Assembly: GCA_947450365.1 (NCBI GenBank)
Contig: CANFVE010000003.1
Span: forward strand, 1-64,000
DNA: 64,000 nucleotides
Source of the DNA: Cytophagaceae bacterium
GTDB taxonomy: Bacteria > Bacteroidota > Bacteroidia > Cytophagales > Spirosomataceae
Reading direction: 5' to 3'
This document shows positions 53,750 through 62,854 of the stretch, one piece after another. Position 1 is the stretch's first letter, and each line of letters begins with the position of its first letter. The position numbers and the translations under genes were made by a program. Under the pieces are notes generated by a model, which had not been told where the DNA came from, did no database searches, and saw nothing but the letters and a program-made list of their open reading frames with translations.

Positions 53750-54789
53750 AAGAATTAAAACTAATTGTACGTCAAATGAAGGAATTGATGAGTCAAGGAA
53801 TTTCTTTTGCCTTGGCTACTGTTGTTCATGTGGATGGATCTGCCTATCGTAGACCAGGAGCTCGGATGTTGATTAGCGAATCTGGTGATTGGTGGGGAGG
53901 AATTTCAGGTGGTTGCTTGGAAGGCGACATGTTGAAAAAAGCACAATATTCCATGATGAACCAGTCGATTCAAATGGTTCAATACGATACGAGGGAAGAC
54001 GATCCCTTTGAATTGGGTGTTGGATTAGGTTGCAATGGCTTAATTGATATAATGATTATTCCACATCAAGCCTATTTGTTTGCTTTCATAGAATCAATAG
54101 AAAAGCATTTTAATTATACGGCAGAATCTATTCTATTAAGTTCTATTTCAAAAATAAATGCTCTGAAACATCAATTAACTCTTGCTCAAGCTTGTCCTTC
54201 TTTTATGTCTAATGAGGAATGGAATTCGTGTGTTCAATCGGGTTCCTCTATTTTTAAAGAGTCGGAATCACATTATTATTTCCTTGAACGCGTAGCAGCA
54301 AAATCGCGCATATGGATTTTCGGTCATTCGTTTGACTCGCTTAAATTAATTGAATTGTGCGAATGGTTGGGCTGGGAAGTGCATTGGGTGGGAAATCCAA
54401 CCAAAATGCCTGTATTTCATCAAGGAAAAGTAGCCAAGGTATATGGCTGGGAAGATCCCCGTGACTTAATTGAGAGTGATCATTTAGTCCTCATGACGCA
54501 CGATTTTGATCGAGATGTTCATTTATTAACTGATTTGATTTCTGTCATATCACCAAATCAATATGTAGGTATTTTAGGGCCACATAAACGGATGGATAAA
54601 CTTCAAGGGGCATTAGGAGGCCTATTGTCTAATGAATTGCGAAGTCAATTTTATTCGCCAATTGGTTTGGATTTAGGGGCCCAGGGGCCATATGAAATCG
54701 CGATGTCCATCATTTCTGAAATTCTTTCAGTGACAAGTGGCCGAGAAATTCAATCTTTGCGTGACCGTAAAGGCTCGATAAACGCATAA
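53746..54789 (+). CDS. xdhC: XdhC family molybdenum-cofactor chaperone
   Basis: 347 aa, both XdhC parts present. N-terminal CoxI/XdhC domain: FALATVVHVDGSAYRRPGARM, GGISGGCLEGDML, YDTREDDPFELGVGLGCNGLIDI. C-terminal Rossmann-like XdhC_C: RIWIFGHSFDSLKLIELCEWLGWEVHWV, VLMTHDFDRDVHLL and YVGILGPHKR. XdhC binds the molybdenum cofactor, helps its sulfuration and delivers it to xanthine dehydrogenase-type enzymes. No such enzyme is in this window. It overlaps the cysteine desulfurase gene by 4 nt. Confidence 0.92.
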   Translation: MKELKLIVRQMKELMSQGISFALATVVHVDGSAYRRPGARMLISESGDWWGGISGGCLEGDMLKKAQYSMMNQSIQMVQYDTREDDPFELGVGLGCNGLIDIMIIPHQAYLFAFIESIEKHFNYTAESILLSSISKINALKHQLTLAQACPSFMSNEEWNSCVQSGSSIFKESESHYYFLERVAAKSRIWIFGHSFDSLKLIELCEWLGWEVHWVGNPTKMPVFHQGKVAKVYGWEDPRDLIESDHLVLMTHDFDRDVHLLTDLISVISPNQYVGILGPHKRMDKLQGALGGLLSNELRSQFYSPIGLDLGAQGPYEIAMSIISEILSVTSGREIQSLRDRKGSINA

Positions 54790-54820
54790 AAAAATCCCAG
54801 TCAACGACCGGGATTTTTTT
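54788..54820. terminator. bidirectional terminator between xdhC and dnaK
   Basis: Stem AAAAAAATCCC / GGGATTTTTTT with an 11-base loop. A and T runs on both sides let it end both converging messages. Confidence 0.9.
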
Positions 54821-54837
54821 AATTACCTCTAAACCTA

Positions 54838-56727
54838 TTATTTAACTTCTTCAAAGGCTACATCTTCTGCGCCTCCATCGTTTGTATCGGTTGGTTCAGC
54901 TGGGTTTTGACCTGCATCACCCGTATTTCCAGCTGCATACATTTCTTGTGAAGCAGCAGTCCAAGCCGTATTCAATTTTTCTAATCCAGCGTCTATAGAA
55001 GCCAAATCCTGAGAAGCATGCGCTACTTTTAATTCAGCTAATGCACCTTCAATGGCCGTTTTATTGCCCTCTGATAATTTTTCGCCGTATTCCTTTAATT
55101 GTTTTTCGGATTGGAATATCAACGCATCGGCTTGATTTACTTTCTCAACACGCTCCTTTTCGATTTTATCCGTTGCTTCATTCGCTTTCGCCTCATTACG
55201 CATTTTTTCGATTTCCTCATCAGTTAAGCCACTTGACGCTTCAATGCGGATTTTTTGCTCCTTCCCTGTTCCTTTATCTTTGGCAGATACCTGTAAAATT
55301 CCGTTCGCATCGATATCAAATGTTACTTCGATTTGAGGAACTCCACGTTGTGCCGGTGGTAAACCATCTAAGTGGAAGCGTCCTAATGAACGGTTATCCT
55401 TAGCCATTGGGCGTTCACCTTGTAAAACATTGAGTTCTACAGAAGGTTGGTTATCCGCTGCGGTCGAGAATACTTCAGATTTCTTGGTTGGGATGGTTGT
55501 ATTCGATTCGATTAATTTGGTAAATACACCACCCATGGTTTCAATACCTAATGATAGAGGTGTTACGTCTAATAACAAGACATCTTTTACTTCACCCGTT
55601 AACACACCGCCTTGAATCGCTGCTCCAATCGCCACTACCTCATCAGGATTTACTCCTTTGGAAGGTTTTTTACCAAAGAATTTTTCTACTTCTTCTTGAA
55701 TGCGAGGTATCCGCGTCGATCCCCCCACTAAAATTACTTCATCGATATCGGCATTCGTATATCCAGCATTTTTCATGGCACGCTTACATGGTTCCAAGGT
55801 GCGTTGAATTAAGCTATCGACTAATTGTTCAAATTTTGCGCGGCTCAATGAACGAACTAAGTGTTTTGGAATACCGTCTACGGGCATGATATAAGGCAAA
55901 TTAATTTCCGTCGATGCGCCAGAACTTAATTCGATTTTCGCTTTTTCAGCAGCTTCTTTTAAGCGCTGTAAGGCCATTGGATCTTTGCGTAGGTCGATTT
56001 TTTCATCGGCAATAAATTCTTCGGCTAACCAATTGATAATCACCTGGTCGAAATCATCACCACCTAAGTGCGTATCTCCATCCGTCGATTTTACTTCAAA
56101 TACGCCATCGCCTAATTCTAACACGGATACGTCGAAAGTTCCGCCTCCTAAGTCAAAAACGGCAATTTTCATATCTTGCCCTTTTTTGTCTACCCCATAG
56201 GCTAGCGCTGCGGCGGTCGGTTCATTGATAATACGCTTAACTTCTAAACCAGCGATTTGACCAGCTTCTTTTGTGGCTTGACGTTCCGCATCATTAAAAT
56301 AAGCAGGTACAGTAATGACTGCTTCGGAAACTGTTTGACCAAGATAATCTTCAGCTGTTTGCTTCATCTTGGTTAGAATTTGCGCGGAGATTTCTTGCGG
56401 TGTATATAAACGATCGCCGATGCGTACACGTGGTGTGTCGTTGTTTCCTTGTTCAACATTGTAGGAAATTGTTTTTAATTCAGATCCTACCTCTGAATAC
56501 TTTTTACCCATAAAACGTTTTACAGATGAAATGGTGTTTTGTGGATTTGTGATGGCCTGACGTTTGGCAGGATCACCTACTTTACGCTCACCATTGTCTA
56601 AGAATGCTACAATAGAGGGTGTCGTTCTTCTTCCTTCTGAGTTCGCAATAACCACGGCCTCATTTCCTTCCATTACCGCCACACATGAATTGGTGGTTCC
56701 TAAGTCAATTCCAATAATTTTTCCCAT
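54838..56727 (-). CDS. dnaK: molecular chaperone DnaK (Hsp70)
   Basis: 629 aa. Nucleotide-binding domain with [30 protein letters not shown] and [14 protein letters not shown]; substrate-binding domain with [17 protein letters not shown] and [10 protein letters not shown]; helical lid and an acidic C-terminus ending in EEVK. ATP-driven folding chaperone. The open frame extends 24 codons upstream, but the family begins with [14 protein letters not shown] and the extension holds the promoter and an inverted repeat. It stands alone: dnaJ and grpE are not next to it. Confidence 0.97.
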   Translation of the reverse strand: MGKIIGIDLGTTNSCVAVMEGNEAVVIANSEGRRTTPSIVAFLDNGERKVGDPAKRQAITNPQNTISSVKRFMGKKYSEVGSELKTISYNVEQGNNDTPRVRIGDRLYTPQEISAQILTKMKQTAEDYLGQTVSEAVITVPAYFNDAERQATKEAGQIAGLEVKRIINEPTAAALAYGVDKKGQDMKIAVFDLGGGTFDVSVLELGDGVFEVKSTDGDTHLGGDDFDQVIINWLAEEFIADEKIDLRKDPMALQRLKEAAEKAKIELSSGASTEINLPYIMPVDGIPKHLVRSLSRAKFEQLVDSLIQRTLEPCKRAMKNAGYTNADIDEVILVGGSTRIPRIQEEVEKFFGKKPSKGVNPDEVVAIGAAIQGGVLTGEVKDVLLLDVTPLSLGIETMGGVFTKLIESNTTIPTKKSEVFSTAADNQPSVELNVLQGERPMAKDNRSLGRFHLDGLPPAQRGVPQIEVTFDIDANGILQVSAKDKGTGKEQKIRIEASSGLTDEEIEKMRNEAKANEATDKIEKERVEKVNQADALIFQSEKQLKEYGEKLSEGNKTAIEGALAELKVAHASQDLASIDAGLEKLNTAWTAASQEMYAAGNTGDAGQNPAEPTDTNDGGAEDVAFEEVK

Positions 56728-56784
56728 GATAGTTTTTAATTTTTTCCCCATATTGTCAAGGATTGTGCCATCATTTTCTGATGC

Positions 56785-56816
56785 TGACATTTCTGACATA
56801 TTGTCACAAAAACGTA
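56785..56816 (-). promoter_or_regulatory. probable heat-shock operator/promoter upstream of dnaK
   Basis: The array TGACA-N4-TGACA-N3-TGTCA; the inner TGACATATTGTCA (56794-56806) is a perfect 5-3-5 inverted repeat. On the minus strand a -7-like TACGTTTT (56816-56809) sits two bases upstream, so the repeat covers the likely transcription start, where a repressor would act. It is not CIRCE (different sequence). A further TGTCA lies at 56754-56758. Regulator unknown. Confidence 0.6.
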
Positions 56817-56866
56817 AATTTTAAATTAAATAGTTTTCTTTTCGTCAGGTAAAGGCCATATTCTTG

Positions 56867-56874
56867 TATATTTG
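56867..56874 (+). promoter_or_regulatory. -7 promoter element for the DEGS-like desaturase
   Basis: TATATTTG, exact TAnnTTTG, 22 nt before the ATG, divergent from dnaK. No clear -33 TTG. Confidence 0.6.
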
Positions 56875-56896
56875 TGTCGCAAAATAAATCATCAAC

Positions 56897-57895
56897 ATGT
56901 CTGAAATTTCTGATTTTACTTGGGTAGAAGGATCCGAACCCCATCGGTTACGTACAAGAGAAATTATTAAAAAGCATCCAGAGGTAAAAAAGTTGATTGG
57001 AAAAAATCCCAATACCATGTACTGGATTTTTGGCTGTGTGGGTCTTCAATTAGCCATGGCCTATTTTGTCAAGGATTATTCTTGGTGGATGATTATCGCC
57101 GCTGCTTGGTGTATCGGTGCTTTTCCCGTACATACTTTATTTGTTTGTATTCACGAATCAGCACATAATTTGATTTTTAAGAAGAATTCTTGGAATGTAT
57201 TTGCGGGGATCGTGGCGAATTTTCCTTCTTTAGCTCCTACCGCCATATCTTTTAAAAATTATCATTTAAAACATCATGCCTTTCAAGGTGTACATGAATT
57301 AGATGCGGATTTACCGGATTATTGGGAAGCTAAATTGATTAATAATTATTTTATTGGAAAGATTATTTGGTTGGCCTTGTTTCCCTTTTTTCAAGGAATT
57401 CGTACGATTCGTTGCATCGAATTGGCTGTTATCGACCGATGGGTTATTATGAACATCATTGCTCAAATTACCTTTGATTTTTTGATTGTTTACTTTTGGG
57501 GTTGGGCTGCTTTAGCCTATTTAGGCCTTAGCTTTTTGTTTTCGGTGGGTTTGCATCCGCTAGGCGCGCGCTGGATTCAAGAGCATTATTTGGTGCTTGA
57601 TAAAAACCAAGAAACCTATAGCTATTATGGAGGATTAAATGGCATAAATATGAATGTGGGTTATCACAATGAGCATCATGATATGCCTTCTGTACCTTGG
57701 AATAACCTTCCTAAACTCAAGGCTGCTGCTCCTGAATTCTATGAGAACTTAAAGTACCATACGTCGTTTGTGAAATTGTTTTTCACTTTTATCTTTTCTC
57801 AAGAAGTGGGATTGTATTCGCGCATTGCACGAAAAGAACGAGGTGGAGTTGCCTTGATCGACAAATCCACCCCAGATATAGATTTGGTTAGCTAA
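56897..57895 (+). CDS. DEGS-like membrane desaturase (sphingolipid delta-4 type candidate)
   Basis: 332 aa. Di-iron desaturase with histidine boxes H86-ESA-H90, H123-LKH-H127 and HNEHH (257-261), and four to five hydrophobic spans. Beyond the boxes it follows the eukaryotic dihydroceramide delta-4 desaturase DEGS collinearly, as I remember that family: N-terminal DFTWVEGSEPH and EIIKKHPEVKKLIG, ANFPSLAPTAISFKNYH, GLHPLGARWIQEHY, ETYSYYG-LN and NVGYHNEHHDMP, then EFYENL. Bacteroidota do make dihydroceramides, so desaturation of a sphingoid base is plausible; a plain fatty acyl substrate is the alternative. Own promoter; single-gene unit, no other sphingolipid gene nearby. Confidence 0.82.
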   Translation: MSEISDFTWVEGSEPHRLRTREIIKKHPEVKKLIGKNPNTMYWIFGCVGLQLAMAYFVKDYSWWMIIAAAWCIGAFPVHTLFVCIHESAHNLIFKKNSWNVFAGIVANFPSLAPTAISFKNYHLKHHAFQGVHELDADLPDYWEAKLINNYFIGKIIWLALFPFFQGIRTIRCIELAVIDRWVIMNIIAQITFDFLIVYFWGWAALAYLGLSFLFSVGLHPLGARWIQEHYLVLDKNQETYSYYGGLNGINMNVGYHNEHHDMPSVPWNNLPKLKAAAPEFYENLKYHTSFVKLFFTFIFSQEVGLYSRIARKERGGVALIDKSTPDIDLVS

Positions 57896-57897
57896 TC

Positions 57898-60222
57898 TTA
57901 GGCCTCTGTTTCCTCGGGCAATAGAATTAATTCTTTACTGTTTGCATTTAGGAAATAGGCATTTCCATAGACGTTTATAGTGCAGGCTGTCGAAGAAAGG
58001 TTTTCAATTTCCACGCCTATTTCCTTTACGCGAACCTGGATTTGATTTTCCCTAAAATTTATTTTAAAGGAATATTCAGTCCATTGTTTTGGTAAAAACG
58101 GAGCAAAATGAAGACTTCCATTTTCGACCACCATTCCCCCAAATCCCTTCACGATCGACATCCAGGTGCCGGCCATGCTGGTGATGTGGCAACCGTCTTC
58201 TGTATCATTATTATAATCATCTAAATCCAAGCGGGCCGCACGTGTATAGAATTCGTAGGATTTATCCTCCTTGCCCAATTTGGCTGCTAAAATACTATGC
58301 ACACAAGGACTTAAGGAAGATTCGTGAACGGTAATCGGTTCATAGAAATTGTAATTTCTTTCCAATTCTTCCTGGCTAAAGTCTTTTTCAAAGAAATAAA
58401 ATCCTTGTAAAACATCTGCTTGTTTGATATAACAGGAACGTAAAATTCGATCCCAAGACCAATTTTGATTGATTGGCCTCTGCCCTGCTGGAATCGTATC
58501 AACGGCAGATATTTCTTTGTCTAAAAATCCATCTTGTTGAAGAAAAATGCCACGATTTTCGTCCTTCGGATAATACATTTGCTCTGCAATTTTCTTAAAG
58601 AGATATAATTCTTCTGGATGAAATGCGGTACTTTTTAATTTTTCGGCAGATATTTCAGGGAATTGTTCCGTTATTTCTTGATGGACTTCGATGACGTAGC
58701 GAAGGCACCAAGCTGCTAAATAATTGGTATACCAATTATTGTTCACGTTATTTTCGTATTCATTAGGCCCTGTGACACCTAACATGACGTATTGTTGCTT
58801 GTCCTCGGACCAATTTACGCGTTGTGCCCAAAAGCGTGCAATGCCTAAAAGGACTTCCCAACCATATTCTGCCAAATGCTTTCGGTCACCCGTATAATTG
58901 ACATAATCTTGAATGGCATACGCAATGGCCCCATTTCGGTGAATTTCTTCAAAGGTGATTTCCCATTCGTTATGGCATTCTTCGCCATTCATGGTAACCA
59001 TCGGATATAAGGCAGCTCCCTTTGAAAAGCCTAATTTTTCGGCATTTTCGATGGCACGGTCTAATTGTTTCCAACGGTAAATCAATAAATTTTTCGCAAC
59101 ATCGGGTTCTGCCGTAGATAAATAGAACGGAATACAATATGCTTCTGTATCCCAATAGGTACTTCCGCCATATTTTTCCCCTGTAAAACCTTTTGGACCT
59201 ATATTTAGTCGGTCATCTTCGCCTGTATAGGTTTGGTTTAATTGGAAAATATTAAAACGAATGCCTTGTTGAGCCGCCACATCCCCTTTGATGATGATAT
59301 CGTTTATTGCCCATTTTTTAGCCCAGGCTTCTTCTTGTTCGGCAAGCATTTGATTATAGCCTTTCGCATGAATACGGTCTACATATTGGATGGCTTTATT
59401 TTCTAATTGGTCTTTGGGGTGATTTTCAGAACTTAAATTTACCGCAAACTTAATAAGTGTTATGGATTGATTCACCTGAGCATCCAATTCATAGTGAAGT
59501 GCTGCGTATTTTTCTTTTGTGACAGCGTGTGCTCGAACGCTTAAGGATTTGCCTCCTTGTTTAAACTTGATTCGTTGGCCTGTAATTACCTCAAAACCTG
59601 TTTTTTTCGTTCTGGACCAAACAAAGGATGTATTTTCTTGAGCATATACCTTTACTTCCTCCCAGAATTTTTCATCGTAGTTTGCATCTTTATTTTTGAT
59701 GTTACCATCGATAAAGACTTGAAAATTAATTTTACCAGAAAAATTTAAAGGGGTAATCGTGTAGGAAATGACGCCGGATTCATCATCCGCCATGCTGTTC
59801 AAACGGATGGATTCAATGCGAATTTGTTTACCGTTAGTTAATTCAATATCACATGTTCGAAGGATAAAGCCCTTCTGCATGTTTAATTCGCGATAAAATG
59901 AAAGGATTTTGCTGGTATGTAAGTCCACAATCACGTTATCAATCGTAACTTCTATTCCATTCCAATTGGCCGCATTTAATACCTTGGCGAAATATTCTGG
60001 ATATCCATTTTTCCACCAACCAACACGCGTCTTATCAGGATAATAAACCCCTGCTACATAATTTCCTTGCAATGATTTTCCGGAATAAGTTTCCTCGAAA
60101 GAACCGCGCTGGCCCATGCGGCCATTTCCGATAGAAAATATGGATTCGGTAACTTCGTTGTACTCAGGGTGAAATTGGTCTTCTATGACCTTCCATTCGT
60201 CCAGTTTTAAATACTGCTTCAT
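57898..60222 (-). CDS. GH65 glycoside phosphorylase, probably maltose phosphorylase
   Basis: 774 aa, the three-part GH65 layout: N-terminal beta-sandwich (SIGNGRMGQRGSFEE), linker, (alpha/alpha)6 barrel and short C-terminal sheet. The general acid is E488 in VTGPNEYENNVNNNWYTN, matching the known E487 of Lactobacillus maltose phosphorylase. The loop NGEECHNEWEITFEEIHRN fits maltose rather than trehalose enzymes as I know the family. Splits maltose plus phosphate into glucose and beta-glucose-1-phosphate, cytoplasmic. The beta-phosphoglucomutase gene lies directly upstream on the same strand; amylase and carrier genes are divergent beside it. Confidence 0.92.
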   Translation of the reverse strand: MKQYLKLDEWKVIEDQFHPEYNEVTESIFSIGNGRMGQRGSFEETYSGKSLQGNYVAGVYYPDKTRVGWWKNGYPEYFAKVLNAANWNGIEVTIDNVIVDLHTSKILSFYRELNMQKGFILRTCDIELTNGKQIRIESIRLNSMADDESGVISYTITPLNFSGKINFQVFIDGNIKNKDANYDEKFWEEVKVYAQENTSFVWSRTKKTGFEVITGQRIKFKQGGKSLSVRAHAVTKEKYAALHYELDAQVNQSITLIKFAVNLSSENHPKDQLENKAIQYVDRIHAKGYNQMLAEQEEAWAKKWAINDIIIKGDVAAQQGIRFNIFQLNQTYTGEDDRLNIGPKGFTGEKYGGSTYWDTEAYCIPFYLSTAEPDVAKNLLIYRWKQLDRAIENAEKLGFSKGAALYPMVTMNGEECHNEWEITFEEIHRNGAIAYAIQDYVNYTGDRKHLAEYGWEVLLGIARFWAQRVNWSEDKQQYVMLGVTGPNEYENNVNNNWYTNYLAAWCLRYVIEVHQEITEQFPEISAEKLKSTAFHPEELYLFKKIAEQMYYPKDENRGIFLQQDGFLDKEISAVDTIPAGQRPINQNWSWDRILRSCYIKQADVLQGFYFFEKDFSQEELERNYNFYEPITVHESSLSPCVHSILAAKLGKEDKSYEFYTRAARLDLDDYNNDTEDGCHITSMAGTWMSIVKGFGGMVVENGSLHFAPFLPKQWTEYSFKINFRENQIQVRVKEIGVEIENLSSTACTINVYGNAYFLNANSKELILLPEETEA

Positions 60223-60254
60223 TCCGTTGTTTTGTTGAACTAGAGATAATCCTA

Positions 60255-60262
60255 CAAAAATA
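60255..60262 (-). promoter_or_regulatory. -7 promoter element for the GH65 phosphorylase
   Basis: Minus-strand TATTTTTG, exact TAnnTTTG, in the 81-base gap between the mutase gene and the phosphorylase, 32 nt before its ATG. Allows phosphorylase expression apart from the mutase. Confidence 0.55.
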
Positions 60263-60303
60263 GAAATTGTCTGACAGCTGTAATTTCTGTGCTAAGGTGT
60301 TTT

Positions 60304-60951
60304 TTAAAATAATAATAAATTGACCGCTTGGACCCCAGAAAAACTTGGAATTACCTTATCTGCTTCCTCCAATACGATAGGATCTCCGATGCCAATGGCC
60401 TTCATGCCTGCTCGTTTAGCCGCCTCTACACCAGCGCTTGCATCTTCAAAAACGATACACGCTTCCGGCGAAACTTTGAGTGCTTCCGCTCCTTTTAAAA
60501 ATACTTCTGGATCAGGTTTACTTTTTTGCACATGATTGCCGTCGATAATGGCATCAAACCAAGAAATTAAACCTGTTTTTTGCAAGATGATTTCAGCGTT
60601 TTTACTTGCGGAACCTAGGGCAATTAAATATCCGAGTTCTTTTACTTGCTTTAAAAAATCTAATACCCCTGGAAGAATTTCACTTGGGTTCATGTGTGAG
60701 ATTAATGCTAGGTAGTTTTCATTCTTTTCAATTAACCATGCGTTTTTTTCTGCTTGACTCGCTTCTTTGTTGGCCCAAAATAAAATACGATCCAAAGAAG
60801 CCACTCGGGACACGCCTTTTAATTCCTCATTTTGTTCTTCGCTTAATTCGTAGTCAAAATTCTTTCCCAAATTCTTCCATGCTTGAAAATGATATATCGC
60901 TGTATCGACTAAAACTCCATCTAAATCAAATAAGCATGCCTTATGTACCAT
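60304..60951 (-). CDS. pgmB: beta-phosphoglucomutase
   Basis: 215 aa HAD enzyme. The start MVHKACLFDLDGVLVDTA carries the nucleophile D9 and acid/base D11. The cap has ELKGVSRVASLDRIL, the beta-PGM-specific substrate loop. LGSASKNAEIIL supplies the Ser/Thr motif, and VQKSKPDPEVFL and VFEDASAGVEAAKRAGM the rest. Turns beta-glucose-1-phosphate into glucose-6-phosphate. The longer frame begins with a TTG and overlaps a -7 box, so I use the downstream ATG. It is upstream of the GH65 phosphorylase, its supplier of substrate. Confidence 0.92.
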   Translation of the reverse strand: MVHKACLFDLDGVLVDTAIYHFQAWKNLGKNFDYELSEEQNEELKGVSRVASLDRILFWANKEASQAEKNAWLIEKNENYLALISHMNPSEILPGVLDFLKQVKELGYLIALGSASKNAEIILQKTGLISWFDAIIDGNHVQKSKPDPEVFLKGAEALKVSPEACIVFEDASAGVEAAKRAGMKAIGIGDPIVLEEADKVIPSFSGVQAVNLLLF

Positions 60952-60987
60952 TCTATGTATTTTCTGTTTTTTTTCCAATTGAATGCC

Positions 60988-60995
60988 CAAAATTA
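60988..60995 (-). promoter_or_regulatory. -7 promoter element for pgmB
   Basis: Minus-strand TAATTTTG, exact TAnnTTTG, 36 nt before the chosen pgmB ATG, within the divergent gap to the amylase gene. Confidence 0.55.
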
Positions 60996-61056
60996 TTACT
61001 TTTACAGATAGCTTAAAAGTTATTTTGGCTATGCTAAACTGTTTATTTTATTCTGT

Positions 61057-62853
61057 ATGAAATTATTTTTGTGCCTATTCATGACTTGTTTGTTCTTAGG
61101 GTCATCGTTCGCACAAGTATCGCCTACTATAAATCGTATGAATCCTGTCGTGCCTACTCACAAGTTTGTTGTATATCAAATGATGTTTCATTTATGGGGC
61201 AATCAATACTCAGGTCCATTGAAGCGAAATGGCTCCTATATCGAAAATGGGGTAACTAAGTTTTCGGATATTTCCACGAAAGGCCTACAAGCGCTGAAAA
61301 AGAAAGGCATAAGTCATCTATATGCCACGGGATTGTTAGAACATGCGACCATGGAGGATTTTTCTGCCTTTGGTTCACCTCTAGATCATCCGATGGTTGT
61401 GAAAGGGCGTGCGGGTTCTCCCTTTGCCATTAAGGATTATTACGATGTAAATCCTTTTTTAGCCACAGAACCTCAACATCGAATGCGTGAATTTTCCAAC
61501 ATGTTGGATCGAATTCATCAAAATCAATTGAAATTAATCATTGATTTTGTCCCGAATCATTTAGCACGGCAATATTATTCGGATCAGAAGCCGAATGGCG
61601 TAGAAGATTTTGGTGCGCGTGACCAAAAAGATATTTCTTTTTCTCCTAAAAATAATTTTTATTTTTTGCCTGGGACCCAATTTGAGATTCCTGATGGGGT
61701 ACATCCACCGGTTGAATCACATATTTCTTACATCGAAATTCCTTCGAAAGTTAGCGGAAACAATGTTTTTTCAGCGAAACCATCGATTCATGATTGGTTT
61801 GAGACGGTTAAGCTGAATTATGGATTAGATGTCCAGCACGGTCATGTTTTGCATGCGGATCCGATCCCTGATACGTGGTTAAAAATGTTGGATGTGTTAA
61901 CCTATTGGACTCACAAGGGCGTGGATGGTTTTCGTTGCGACATGGCAGAAATGGTTCCTGTGGAATTTTGGGCGTATGTCATTCCTAAAATCAAGGCAAT
62001 TAATCCTTCTGTGGTATTTATTGCTGAAATATATCAACCAGACCGCTATCGTGATTATATTTTCCGCGGAAAATTTGATTATCTATATGATAAAGTTGGT
62101 TTATACGATGGGATTCGTCGGCTTATGGAACAAAAACCTCATGGGACAACGGCCGATATTACGAAGGTTTGGCAACAAGAATCAGGTGATTTTTCAGAAC
62201 ACATGCTTCGTTTTTTAGAAAATCACGATGAAACGCGTATTAATTCCCCTGGTTTTGCGGCCTCTAATGTATGGTCTAGCATTCCGGGAATGGTGGTGAC
62301 TTCTACCTTGCATCATGGCCCTGTGATGATTTATTTTGGCCAGGAATTCGGTGAAAAAGCCAATGAAATAGAAGGCTTTAATGAGGCGGATGATCGGACA
62401 AGTATGTTTGATTTCTGGCGAGTGGATACCCATCAGCGCTGGTTAAATGCTGGGAAATTTGATGGAGGTAAATTGTCCAAGGAAGAAAAGGAAATAGATG
62501 CCTTTTATGTGGATTTGATGCTATGGATTCAAAAATCGTCTGCGATTAAAGAGGGTAAATTCTTCGATTTACAATATGCGCAGTCTGCTCATTATCCTGC
62601 CCAAAAGGTTTATTCCTATTTACGCTATACGGATCAGGAAGCTTTGTTGATTCTAACTAATTTTGATGCGAATCATGCGCATGAATTTGATATTGAGATC
62701 CCGGAATTAGCCTATACCATGATGCATCGAAATCCTGGAAAAACTAAAATATCTAAACAATATTTTCCTCCGACACAAACCCAAAAACCAAGTATACAGG
62801 GTAAAAAAGTATTTTTGCCAGCCAATAGTTCGCTTGTGATAACACTAGAATAA
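61057..62853 (+). CDS. secreted GH13 alpha-amylase family enzyme
   Basis: 598 aa. Signal peptide MKLFLCLFMTCLFLGSSFAQ. TIM-barrel GH13 regions: DFVPNH (163-168), GFRCDMAE with nucleophile D295, FIAEIYQ with acid/base E324, and FLENHDETR with D391. An unusual N-terminal part (LWGNQYSGPLKRNGSYIENG) replaces the usual early loops, and the ALEM/starch-binding modules of SusG are missing. Predicted periplasmic or extracellular; would act on maltodextrins or make maltose. Followed one base later by the MFS carrier gene. No SusC/SusD pair here, so it is not a typical PUL. Confidence 0.9.
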   Translation: MKLFLCLFMTCLFLGSSFAQVSPTINRMNPVVPTHKFVVYQMMFHLWGNQYSGPLKRNGSYIENGVTKFSDISTKGLQALKKKGISHLYATGLLEHATMEDFSAFGSPLDHPMVVKGRAGSPFAIKDYYDVNPFLATEPQHRMREFSNMLDRIHQNQLKLIIDFVPNHLARQYYSDQKPNGVEDFGARDQKDISFSPKNNFYFLPGTQFEIPDGVHPPVESHISYIEIPSKVSGNNVFSAKPSIHDWFETVKLNYGLDVQHGHVLHADPIPDTWLKMLDVLTYWTHKGVDGFRCDMAEMVPVEFWAYVIPKIKAINPSVVFIAEIYQPDRYRDYIFRGKFDYLYDKVGLYDGIRRLMEQKPHGTTADITKVWQQESGDFSEHMLRFLENHDETRINSPGFAASNVWSSIPGMVVTSTLHHGPVMIYFGQEFGEKANEIEGFNEADDRTSMFDFWRVDTHQRWLNAGKFDGGKLSKEEKEIDAFYVDLMLWIQKSSAIKEGKFFDLQYAQSAHYPAQKVYSYLRYTDQEALLILTNFDANHAHEFDIEIPELAYTMMHRNPGKTKISKQYFPPTQTQKPSIQGKKVFLPANSSLVITLE

Positions 62854-62854
62854 T

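Noticed and set aside
55041-56200. Several 60-120 codon plus-strand frames across dnaK
   Set aside because: They are antisense shadows of a strongly conserved gene, with no promoter or family match.
56728-56799. 24-codon N-terminal extension of DnaK
   Set aside because: DnaK proteins start at [14 protein letters not shown]; the extension covers the operator-like repeat and lies next to the promoter.
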